Shown: one piece after another, positions 23,701 to 64,000 of the stretch | Layout: every line of letters starts with the position of its first letter | How positions within the stretch are numbered: the stretch's first letter is position 1 | Assembly: GCF_024679245.1 (NCBI RefSeq) | Contig: NC_090185.1 | Location: 2,203,464-2,267,463, forward strand | Direction of reading: 5' to 3' | Source of the DNA: Pseudorasbora parva | Lineage: Eukaryota; Chordata; Actinopteri; Cypriniformes; Gobionidae | Length of the DNA: 64,000 nucleotides | Translations under genes and position numbers: made by a program | The notes under the pieces: generated by a model | What the model saw: only the letters and a program-made list of their open reading frames with translations | Database searches by the model: none | Told to the model about the DNA's origin: nothing

Positions 23701-25456
23701 GGCCAAACCGTTTGAGAACCGCTAGCATGCTAGTTTGTTAAAGGAACACTCCAGTGTTTTTAGAATTAGCCGCTAGCTTAGCTTAGCATAATGAATGGAA
23801 TCCTATGTTGCCAGTTAGCATGTCCTGAGTAAAAGTAAATAAATAAAAAATTACTTCTTGTGGCCTGCGTATTCACAACGAGTACAAATAGCGATGCAGA
23901 TTAAAGGTACGTTCACACCAAAAGCGAATAGAGCATCTGGAGCGAATGATTTCCATGTTAAGTGAATGGAAAGGTGTGTTGACGCGCGTCTGGATGGACG
24001 TGATTCCACCTCGTTCGCGCAAATAAAGCGATACGCGCGAGTGGTGCTTTTTGTGCATTCACGCGTTTGAAGCGAATTCGCGTCTACGCCCGAGTTGAAA
24101 AATTTGAACTTAGGTGTCAATTCGCGCCGTGTTAACCAATGAGGAGCCTGCTTGCTGCTGCCACGTGATGAGAAACCCTGCATATAATGAAAAAAATACT
24201 GATATTCTGTCACTAAATGTAGTTTTAATGCTTTTCAGTTGATAATGTAGTTGTTTAAAGCTAAAATATGTGGTTTACCCAGGATGTTTTACTCATAGAC
24301 AGAGCCTATTTAAACAGAACTCTTGCGTTTTTGGAGTCGTGAGCTCCAGGCGATCTCCGGGCGCTCAGCGCTCGTTAACCCCGGCGAGAGCAGCCTTTCC
24401 TCAGCCAGTCCTTCTGGCGTTTGCCGCTGGCTCGGAAGTCTATGTAGAGGTTAAACATGACATATGCTTCGTCTTGTGTACATCTAATGGCCGATCTTTG
24501 GTCCAATTAATCTGTTGTTGCCTACCAAATCATTTTGACTGAGGGCAAAGTGAAGTTTCATAACTTTATATTTTATTTAAATATACATGAAGTGAAGATA
24601 ATCCAGGTAGTGCGTTGGCTGAACCACATGTGTGGCTGTTAATGCTTAATATATTTCACCTGGAGCGCCTTTAACGCGCATCTATTTCACTTCAAATGCT
24701 CGATTTCTACGCGCGTCCAATTAGCTGCGGACGTGCGAATGGATTCAAAATGTGCACGTGTCAAACTAGACGCGATTTTGACGCTCAATTCGCGTTTGGT
24801 GTGAGCGTAGCGTAAGACTAGGTGATTTAGGCAGATATTGAGTATATTATGGGGAAGCAGAGATATCACGGCTCTCATCCTCACGTCCTCCGGCTGTTGA
24901 GCGATCGCAGTGTGTTGCGTGATTTCTCTGCACCCAAGTAGCAGTGAATACGCAGGCCACAAGAAGTAATTAGGTGTTTTTGTTTTTTCAATTTTTCTCA
25001 GGACATGCTAGCTGGCAACATAGGATTCCATTCATTATGCTAAGCTAAGCTAGCAGCGACCCTGCCAAACTAAAACACTGCACTGAGACAAAAATGCATT
25101 TGTTCACATATCTAAATATAGGAAAGATGTTGAATAAGTCCTAATTCTAAAAACGCTGGAGTGTTCCTTTAATCTGAACTCGGGTCTCTTTCTCTGTGTG
25201 TCAGTACGGTCCGGTGTTTAGGGGGCGTCTCCGGCTCCATGCTGCTGGGAATGACGCGCGACGAGCTCAAGACCGTTTGTCCGGAGGAGGGCGGACGAGT
25301 TTTCTACCAGCTGCAGAACGTCAAATCAGCTCTTTCGGTGAGTACGGGCCTTCATCGGTACACACGTGATGTCATAGCGAAGGATGTGATGTCATATTCA
25401 CACAACGTCTCCTTCACTCTCTCCAGGTGGCCAGTGAAGTGAGACCAATGATCTGA
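3268..25456 (+). CDS. eps8l3: EPS8-like protein 3, complete spliced gene (19 coding exons)
   Basis: Adaptor of the EPS8 family, which links receptor/Rac signalling to actin. Coding exons: 3268-3329, 3399-3469, 11223-11287, 11354-11512, 11590-11739, 11814-11887, 11970-12079, 13132-13310, 13514-13616, 13700-13773, 14424-14498, 14580-14725, 14828-14978, 15073-15104, 15182-15278, 16525-16629, 16716-16801, 25205-25337 and 25427-25456. They sum to 1902 nt (633 aa), all phases agree and all introns are GT-AG. PTB domain about residues 44-190 ([11 protein letters not shown], then [14 protein letters not shown], then [14 protein letters not shown]). Proline-rich region about 255-285. Lysine run about 313-324. 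SH3 about 492-543 ([34 protein letters not shown]). C-terminal SAM-like region about 563-633. Domain order and length fit EPS8L3 (human about 593 aa). The ATG sits 12 nt into its exon and is followed by [16 protein letters not shown]. Lineage duplicates (a/b) cannot be assigned. Confidence 0.92.
4691..4976 (+). repeat. 5' LTR of the Gmr1-like element
   Basis: 286 bp, TG...CA ends, with an AATAAA at 4896-4901. By eye it matches the 3' LTR base for base, implying a very recent insertion or gene conversion. Confidence 0.92.
4979..4996 (+). promoter_or_regulatory. Primer-binding site, tRNA-Pro type
   Basis: TGGGGGCTCGTCCGGGAT begins 2 nt after the LTR. It is complementary to the 3' 18 nt of vertebrate tRNA-Pro including CCA, and is where minus-strand DNA synthesis would be primed. 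Confidence 0.9.
5331..5489 (+). pseudogene. N-terminal gag segment, out of frame with the main ORF
   Basis: An ATG at 5331 opens a frame ([20 protein letters not shown]...) that looks like the start of a fish gag protein. It closes with a stop at 5489. The long pol-bearing frame is only open downstream of a stop at 5441, in a different register, and overlaps this segment. The arrangement points to a single-base indel around 5440-5460 in this copy, or an assembly error. A programmed shift is possible but no slippery signal is obvious. Confidence 0.55.
5462..10030 (+). CDS. Gag-PR-IN-RT-RNase H polyprotein of the Gmr1-like element
   Basis: Uninterrupted 1522-codon frame; its first codon is TTG, so the true start lies upstream. 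Domains, residues counted from 5462: a charged coiled-coil-like segment about 40-115; a capsid region about 130-290 related to the SCAN fold; a CCHC zinc knuckle 343-356 (C-x2-C-x4-H-x4-C); aspartic protease DTGA at 439; integrase zinc finger H667, H673, C703, C706; integrase catalytic D737, D796, E832 with exactly 35 residues between the last two; RT about 1090-1330 with YLDD (Asp1255, Asp1256); RNase H D1402, E1442, D1470, D1513. All catalytic residues are present. Integrase precedes RT, the Gmr1-group hallmark. No chromodomain or env gene is seen. Confidence 0.92.
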   Translation: MRTLVKNKLIDCGVLTGVREIVGGSDLSGLSFEQRKEILSLQQAHEKEMFQQGTERERELKEKEIELAKIRADELVKKHDIECAKLKQESRLESDRQAQTYQLQIERLKLVADGKIAGDGVSKRDHSGDLISNLKLLPKFNERDPEVFFSLFESVADERNWPSTDRTIMLQSVLFGRAQEAYTALSMEDRKDYVKVKAAVLKAFELVPEAYRLRFRTWKKSERQTHVEVLRELTTHFDRWCATSSIDTFEGLRELILTEQLKYIIPENIATYINENKPKTAGQAAVLADDFVLTHRSMGDYRVNRGRNYSDSYSKPKFQKNDFSLSMDKMPRGTPKVISDSMCRYCFEEGHWKKECPVLKNKQFRGRGSTRSQKVFSPVLLTGCVRSELCSAEEPIRVIQQGERRRPNGLDPSYAPFVTNGVVSLPGGTENIPVRILRDTGAMESFILESALPFSSVSSLGKSVLVQGIALTSMSVPLHKVLLQSELVNGEVIMGIRPSLPVKGVDLILGNNLAGERVWPDVVPLPIVALLPVSSGDVAAEEFPEVFPSCAITRSKAKATNDPIQGDFEQVPLQKSGNYAVPGFSLLPASFSRAELMGAQRGDASLSRLFEMVLSPDEVQSAATGYFVQDGILLRKWMSQSEDEGGESVVQIVMPTTLREVVLSVAHGPMAGHLGVKKTYDRILRHFYWPLLKKDVSKFIKTCHVCQMTGKPNQSLKPAPLCPIPAVGQPFEHLLIDCVGPLPPAKSGNTFLLTVMCRTTRYPAAFPLRKITTKAVVKALSQFIAIFGIPKIIQSDRGSNFTSKMFAEILKQLGVQHQQSSAYHPQSQGALERFHQTLKALLRAYCTELGRDWEEGVPWLLLAAREVTQSSLGFSPNELVFGHKVRGPLAVLRDSLKEEVPPISLLDYVNGFRRRLFLAGQVAQNNLERTQKKMKRLFDRDSEMREFSPGDQVLVLLPLPGSPFRAKFLGPYTVSRRVSELNYLISTPDRKKSVQFCHVNLLKPYFLRDHAESKTTAVLTVSQGDSCAREMGEDVEVPADCVLQPRLTNSATLLNLDKLMAHLSSAQQRELGKIIHEFPVLFGDAPSRTHLIEHDVDVGDAVPIRQRFYRGPMVKQQALEAEVQYLLDNGLATPSCSSWASPCLLVKKSDNSYRLCTDYRKVNKVTKPDAFPLPRVEDCVDRVGTAKFVSKFDLLKGYWQVPLTPRAQEITAFVTSSGLYAYSVMSFGLRNAPATFQRLMNRVVSGLKGCAVYLDDVIVYSDTWEQHLERIRALFSCLADAHLTVNLAKCEFAKATVVYLGREVGQGSVRPLREKVRAVEQFPVPNTKKELMRFLGMAGYYRGFCPNFSAVVCPLTNLLKGSVKFVWSPGCQQAFEHVKLLLSSAPVLAAPRFDTPFKIQVDASQYGAGGVLLQVGVDGVDHPVSYFSRKFKSYQVNYSVIEKEALALIWALQYFDVYVGGGAQIVIYSDHNPLTFLHSLQSPSQRLMRWILFLQPYNVQIKHIRGVDNVFADTLSRAHCPE
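10031..10308 (+). other. Non-coding 3' region and polypurine tract of the retrotransposon
   Basis: The region contains a long A run at about 10246-10269 and the GAGGGGGGGA purine tract immediately before the 3' LTR, the expected plus-strand primer. Confidence 0.7.
10309..10594 (+). repeat. 3' LTR of the Gmr1-like element
   Basis: 286 bp, same ends and sequence as the 5' LTR, followed by the CATT target duplication. Confidence 0.92.
10726..11150 (-). pseudogene. Tc1-like transposase fragment (N-terminal half)
   Basis: The minus-strand frame 10761-11144 encodes 127 residues with the paired-like helix-turn-helix of Tc1 transposases ([20 protein letters not shown], then CSRSAVVSI, then GRPRLID-like text). 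It breaks down after about residue 115, and the catalytic DDE part is missing. It is the same family as the copy at 35880-36372. It abuts the older split Tc1-like element, close to the acceptor of eps8l3 exon 4. Confidence 0.75.
12285..12345. repeat. Retroelement leader remnant with tRNA-Pro-complementary sequence
   Basis: The 18-nt tRNA-Pro primer-binding motif recurs at about 12289-12306, followed by CTGAACCC. The match to the tRNA complement therefore extends past the usual 18 nt. No 5' half of a tRNA is present. It may be an LTR/leader fragment or a reverse-transcribed tRNA end, in eps8l3 intron 8. Confidence 0.4.
12425..12690. repeat. CCCTAGCAAC-type repeat, short copy
   Basis: Loosely repeated CCTAGCAAC/GCATAGCAAC words, the same vocabulary as the large array at 51660-53080 in ampd2 intron 1. 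It lies in eps8l3 intron 8. Confidence 0.5.
13352..13474. repeat. GC-rich perfect 35-bp inverted repeat (hairpin)
   Basis: Positions 13352-13386 are the exact reverse complement of 13440-13474 (35 of 35). Inside, 13391-13397 pairs with 13429-13435, and a smaller GTGCCA/TGGCAC pair sits in the loop. It occupies most of the 203-bp intron 9 of eps8l3. No clear target duplication is seen. I do not recognise the family; it could be a MITE-like element. Confidence 0.85.
15299..16436 (+). pseudogene. Fossil Tc1-like transposon between the two SH3 exons
   Basis: Terminal inverted repeats (TATTGCCAAAAGCATTGGGA at the left, CACTTTTGGCATTATA at the right) bound about 1.14 kb of plus-strand transposase sequence. 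The last open segment, 15978-16244, keeps the catalytic-region signatures HDCAPVH and [13 protein letters not shown]. Upstream, frameshifts and deletions break the frame. It lies in eps8l3 intron 16, which separates the halves of the SH3 domain. Confidence 0.88.
17404..20326. repeat. 47-bp minisatellite, left block (about 62 copies)
   Basis: The unit contains ACGCGTTAGATTACTC and ACTGGAGAAAAGTCGTCAGA. Units differ by substitutions (CGCGTT/CGCTTT, GTCGTC/GTCATC, CGTTAC/CACTAC) and a few by a single-base deletion in the A run. It lies in eps8l3 intron 18. Confidence 0.95.
20327..21470. mobile_element. hAT-like non-autonomous element inserted inside the 47-bp array
   Basis: Terminal inverted repeats TAGGCATGTGCCGAT and ATCGGCACATGTCTA bound 1144 bp. 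CGCGTTAG, part of the satellite unit, is duplicated at 20319-20326 and 21471-21478, an 8-bp hAT-type target duplication. No transposase ORF is present. It contains a small Tc1-type MITE at about 20519-20598. Confidence 0.85.
20519..20598. mobile_element. 80-bp hairpin MITE with Tc1-type ends
   Basis: Inverted ends TAGCTCTGGGGAAAAAAT and TTTTTTTCCAGAGCTGTA enclose AAGAGACC/GGTCTCTT. It has TA at the borders and is nested in the hAT-like element. Confidence 0.7.
21471..23545. repeat. 47-bp minisatellite, right block (about 44 copies)
   Basis: Continuation of the array after the nested insertion. GTAATGCG variants cluster at about 22590-23140, showing local homogenisation. Confidence 0.95.
23742..25168. 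mobile_element. Long-inverted-repeat DNA element flanked by TTAA
   Basis: TTAA (23738-23741, 25169-25172) flanks AGGAACACTCCAGTG and its inverted copy. The inverted similarity continues well inward (TTAGCTTAGCATAATGAATG, then TGTTGCCAGTTAGCATGTCC, then a GTGGCCTGCGTATTCAC palindrome). A further inner pair (TTCACACCAAAAGCGAAT at 23911, inverted near 24787-24805) suggests nested elements. No transposase is seen. It ends about 35 bp before eps8l3 exon 19. Confidence 0.75.
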
Positions 25457-25945
25457 GGCCGCAACTTCCTGTCGACACACACACACACACAGCCCCTAAA
25501 CCTACCCATCACAGGAAACATTCTGCATTTTTACTTTCTCATAAAACTCCTCCTGTGTGATTTATAAGCCTTTTGTAAAGTGGGGCCATGGGTAATGTCC
25601 TCATATTTCACCCTCTCCTGTAATACCTGTGTCATACCCATGGTATTATACACATTTGTGTCCTCATATGTCACAAAAACATGCCCACACACACACAAAG
25701 AAGCTGTTAACTGATGCTGAAGGATGTCGGACACTAAATTCATATTTATTCATAATCTGGTTTTGAAGATCAAGAGCGTCTGATTTGTAGATTATCACTG
25801 TGTTTATGAAGCAAAGAAGCAGCCAGAGGAGACTGGATACACACACATGCTTTATTGATATGAACAAAATACTCTCATCTGATACAGTTCTGCTGTAGAC
25901 TAACAATCTCATTCACAAAAAAATAAAGATATACCTATATATTCT
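25457..25945 (+). other. eps8l3: eps8l3 3' UTR with poly(A) signal
   Basis: The segment follows the TGA at 25454-25456. AATAAA lies at 25922-25927. Positions about 25488-25690 belong to a dispersed repeat that recurs at 59390-59425 (shared CCCCTAAACCTACCCATCA), so part of the 3' UTR is repeat-derived. Confidence 0.6.
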
Positions 25946-26374
25946 GTACTATTGTGATCATTTGCGCTGTAGCATGTGGAACCTCATGCTTTGCTCTGTG
26001 TCTGCTCGCTCAGCATGCTAATGTCTGCAAATCATGCCGTTTGAGCTCATGATTTATGATTTATTAATGGGACGATCACAATACTGTGAGGATTAACAGT
26101 CAGTTTAATGCTCCGCTAAAGCTACCGAACACATGCCGGATGTGGAGCTAGCGATGAACCGTCAGGCGCGGTGTGTATCCGTACGGAAACTCCTTCATCT
26201 AGACGTGTAAACTTCACAGCGGTCAGCGCAGGACACACACATCTGAACCGTTCGGCCATCGGAGAAATGAAAGCCTTCAGATCGATGTAGAAGTGAAACG
26301 ATCACAGCCAAACCTTCAAAAATAAACGCAGCTAAAGTAAAAGGCACGTGAGGGAGCTGTGACGGAGGTATAAT

Positions 26375-26411
<37 letters not shown>

Positions 26412-27332
26412 GCGCTGGTTGAGTTATAATGATGCGTAGCTGAAACGTCTCTAAACATGCACTGACGTGAGATGAATGACGTAGGGAATGTTGCTTTGGT
26501 CCTGATGTTGAGGCGTTCTCTAGCGAGTGTGGGGGCGGGGCCATGTCTTCTCGAGAGTCCTGATTGGACAGCTGTGAGTGTGCGGATCATGGCTTCTTTA
26601 GTGTCCTGATTGGACAGGTGTGTGTGTGTGCACGGGTCATGGCTTCTTTAGTGCCCTGATTAGACAGGTGTGTGTGGATGGGGTCATGCCTCATTTTTAG
26701 CATGCTGATTGGACAGGAGTGAGTGTGTGGGCAGGTCGTGTGCGTGGGTCATGGCTTCTTTAGTGTCCTGATTGGACAGGTGTGTGTGGGCAGGGGTGTG
26801 GCTTGTCTCTAGTGTGTGGGCGGGGTTATGGCTCACCTAGTGTGCTGATTGGACAGGCGAGAGTGTGGGTGGGGTAATGGCATCTTTAGTGTCCTGATTG
26901 GACAGATATGAATGTGGGCGGGGCTGTGGCTCATCTCTAGCATGCTGATTGGACAGGTGATTGTGTGGGCGGGGTCATGGCTCACCTAGTGTCCTGATTG
27001 GACAGGTATGAATGTGGGCGGGGTTGTGGCTCATCTCTAGCATGCTGATTGGACAGGCGAGTGTGTGGGCGGGGTTATGGCTAATCTGTAGCATGCTGAT
27101 TGGACAGGCGAGTGTGTGGGCGGGGTTATGGCTAATCTGTAGCATGCTGATTGGACAGGTGAGTGTATGGGTGGGGCCATGGCTCATCTGTAGCGTGCTG
27201 ATTGGATGAGTGTATGGGTGGGGCCATGGCTCATCTGTAGCGTGCTGATTGGATGAGTGTGGGCGGGGTCATGGCTCATCTGTAGCTTGCTGATTGGACA
27301 GGTGAGCATGTGGGCGGGGTCATGGCTCATCT
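25830..27332 (-). other. ampd2: ampd2 3' UTR and possible poly(A) signals
   Basis: Minus-strand AATAAA motifs occur at 26060-26065 and 25851-25856. The first would end ampd2 just short of the eps8l3 poly(A) site; the second would make the two 3' UTRs overlap. The segment includes a CA tract at 26375-26408 and the 51-bp minisatellite. Confidence 0.5.
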
Positions 27333-61172
<33,840 letters not shown>

Positions 61173-61207
61173 GCTGCCGCCTGTCTGTCTGCGCACCGGA
61201 TGGATGG

Positions 61208-61248
<41 letters not shown>

Positions 61249-61400
61249 AAGAGGGACTCTCTTATCAGAGCAGGAAGATACGGGCTGGGGGCGGGGCTTG
61301 GGGATCTCTTAGCGCAGTAGTGGAGGCGGAGCCACTCCCCTCCTACATCAGCAGAGGGGAGGGGCTTAGGATTCCCCTACAACACTCTGATCTGTTGCTG
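61173..61400 (-). promoter_or_regulatory. ampd2: ampd2 5' UTR and promoter region
   Basis: Upstream of the ATG (higher coordinates) lies a GA tract at 61208-61245. GC-box-like GGGGGCGGGGC follows near 61288 and GGGAGGGGCTT near 61359. No TATA box is obvious. The transcription start is not determinable here. Confidence 0.45.
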
Positions 61401-61559
61401 CGGCAACCATGCACCAAGAATTACATCACGGAGCGCGTATAGAAAGCAGACTGCAGATGAAATACTTGTCATTCTGACAGCAGAGCAAACCATGTCCAAT
61501 AATGCTTCCCACAATGCAATGCACTTGGCAAATTAAGCATGTTTACACATTAATCAATC

Positions 61560-62340
61560 AAACTGACAAATATTTTGTTTATCATAGGATATTTTATACT
61601 TTCTCATATACTATTTTTTTAAATATTAGTATGTAGTGTGCATTATATTCAACACATTTACTCGTTATTTGAATAAAATAACAGTTTTTGTTTATCATTG
61701 CATACTTTATATACTGTTTTATATACTTTTTGAATAATAGTATGTAGTGTGCATTATGTTCAACACTTTTACTCATTATTTGAATAAAATAATAGTATAA
61801 TAATACTTTATACTGTTTTAAATACTTTTTAATATTAGTATGTAGCATGCGTTGTTCAACACATTTACCCATTTAATCAAGCTGACAAAAGATTTTGTCA
61901 TAGCATATTATTTCATACTGTCTCATATACTATTTTTTTTTATATTAGTATGTAGTGTGCATTATGTTTAGCACATTTATTCTATTCAATCAAACTGACA
62001 AATATTTTTTATCATAGCATTTAATTCCATAATGTTCTAAATACTATTTTTTTAAATATTAGTGTGTAGTATGTCATTGTTCAACATATTTACTCATTCG
62101 ATCAAACTTGACAAAATATTTCATCATAGCATACTTTATACTGTTACATACATATACTCTTTGTTAAATATTACTATGTAGCGTTTATTGTTCAACATAT
62201 TTACTCGTTATTCAATCAAACTCGACAAAAGATTTGATCATAGCGTTCTACTTTAAAAAAAATATTAGTATGCATTATGTTTCGCACATTTACTCATTAT
62301 TTAAATAAAATGACCAAGATTTTGTTGATCATAGCATACT
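61560..62340. repeat. Degenerate tandem repeat of about 110-130 bp
   Basis: Six or seven diverged copies share CATAGCATACTTTATACTGT, ATATTAGTATGTAGTGTGCA and CAACACATTTACTCATT words. It lies upstream of ampd2. Confidence 0.75.
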
Positions 62341-64000
62341 TTATACTGTTTTATATACTATATATAGTCATATACTATACTCCGTATATACTATATATAA
62401 TCATTTACTATACTCCGTATATACTATATATATAGTCATATACTATACTTCATATATACTATATATAGTCATTTACTATACTCCATATTAGTATATACTA
62501 CTATATATAGTCATATACTATACTTCATATATACTATATATAGTCATTTACTATACTCCATATTAGTGTATACTACTATATATAGTCATATACTATACTT
62601 CATATATACTATATATAGTCATTTACTATACTCCATATTAGTATATACTACTATATATAGTCATATACTATACTTCATATATACTATATATAGTCATTTA
62701 CTATACTCCATATTAGTATATACTACTATATATAGTCATATACTATACTCCATATTAGTATATACTATATATAGTCATATACTATACTCCATATATACTA
62801 TATATAGTCAAATACTATACTCCATATATACTATATATAGTCATTTACTATACTCCATATTAGTGTATACTATATATAGTCATATACTATACTCCATATA
62901 TACTATATATAGTCATTTACTATACTCCATATTAGTGTATACTATATATAGTCATATACTATACTCCATATATACTATATATAGTCATTTACTATACTCC
63001 ATATTAGTATATACTATATATAGTCATATACTATACTCCATTTATACTATATATAATCATTTACTATACTCCATATTAGTATATACTATATATAGTCATA
63101 TACTATAATCCATATATACTATATATAGTCATTTACTATACTCCATATTAGTATATACTATATATAGTCATTTATACTATATACTATATACTATATATAG
63201 TCATTTACTATACTCCATATTAGTATATACTATATATAGTCATATACTATACTCCATATATACTATATATAGTCATATACTATACTCCATATTAGTATAT
63301 ACTACTATATATAGTCATATACTATACTCCATATATACTATATATAATCATTTACTATACTCCATATTAGTATATACTATATATAGTCATATACTATAAT
63401 CCATATATACTATATATAGTCATTTACTATACTCCATATTAGTATATACTATATATAGTCATTTATACTATATACTATATACTATATATAGTCATTTACT
63501 ATACTCCATATTAGTATATACTATATATAGTCATATACTATACTCCATATTAGTATATACTATATATAGTCATATACTATAATCCATATATACTATATAT
63601 AGTCATTTACTATACTCCATATTAGTATATACTATATATAGTCATATACTATACTCCATATTAGTATATACTATATATAGTCATATACTATGCTCCATAT
63701 TAGTATATACTATATATAGTCATATACTATAATCCATATATACTATATATAGTCATTTACTATACTCCATATTAGTATATACTATATATAGTCATATACT
63801 ATACTCCATATTAGTATATACTATATATAGTCATATACTATGCTCCATATTAGTATATACTATATATAGTCATATACTATAATCCATATATACTATATAT
63901 AGTCATATACTATACTCCATATTAGTATATACTATATATAGTCATATACTATACTCCATATTAGTATATACTATATATAGTCATATACTATACTCCATAT
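62341..64000. repeat. TATATAGTCATATACTATACTCC minisatellite, continues past the window
   Basis: AT-rich units of about 35-40 bp alternate between CATATACTATACTCCATA and CATTTACTATACTCCATA forms, giving a higher-order unit of about 70-80 bp. Each unit contains the self-complementary TATATAGT/ACTATATA text. It apparently grew from the neighbouring degenerate repeat. Confidence 0.92.

Noticed and set aside
24270..24542. 90-codon open frame
   Set aside because: It lies inside a TTAA-flanked transposon-like element, has no recognisable domain and no splice context.

Overview
The window looks like nuclear DNA of a cyprinid-type teleost fish. It holds intron-containing vertebrate genes with GT/AG splice sites, Tc1-like and hAT-like transposons, a Gmr1-type Ty3/gypsy retrotransposon, very long CA/TG tracts and many minisatellites. 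The species cannot be fixed from the sequence alone.

Layout. (1) Positions 1-1660 are the 3' end of an unidentified plus-strand gene: intron, a 76-codon terminal exon at 1022-1252, and a poly(A) signal at 1640. (2) A complete plus-strand eps8l3 gene runs from an untranslated first exon ending at 1922 to a poly(A) signal at 25922. I assembled its 19 coding exons by hand into a frame-consistent 633-residue protein with PTB, proline-rich, SH3 and C-terminal SAM-like regions. (3) A complete minus-strand ampd2 gene (AMP deaminase) has its ATG at 61172 and stop at 27333. Its 18 coding exons join in frame to 838 residues. The two genes converge tail to tail near 25.9-26.1 kb. eps8l3 and AMPD2 are also close neighbours on human chromosome 1p13. 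(4) Positions 61.5-64 kb, upstream of ampd2, are AT-rich tandem repeats.

The introns carry most of the DNA. eps8l3 intron 3 contains a Tc1-like element split by a 5.9-kb Gmr1-like retrotransposon. That element has two 286-bp LTRs that read as identical and the unusual order gag-protease-integrase-RT-RNase H. eps8l3 intron 18 contains a hAT-like element (8-bp target duplication) inflated to 6.6 kb by about 105 copies of a 47-bp repeat, itself invaded by a second hAT-like element. ampd2 intron 17 contains 208 consecutive 30-bp units without one indel. ampd2 intron 7 ends in an 845-bp uninterrupted CA/TG tract lying against the splice acceptor. Further arrays fill ampd2 introns 1 and 5. Roughly 40% of the window is tandem repeat by my estimate.

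EPS8L3 belongs to the EPS8 family of actin/Rac-signalling adaptors. AMPD2 converts AMP to IMP in purine nucleotide metabolism. They share a location, not a pathway. The most unusual biology is in the repeats: transposon-seeded satellites, repeats that reach into the ampd2 stop codon and splice sites, and a repeat whose frame stays open when read on from an ampd2 exon.
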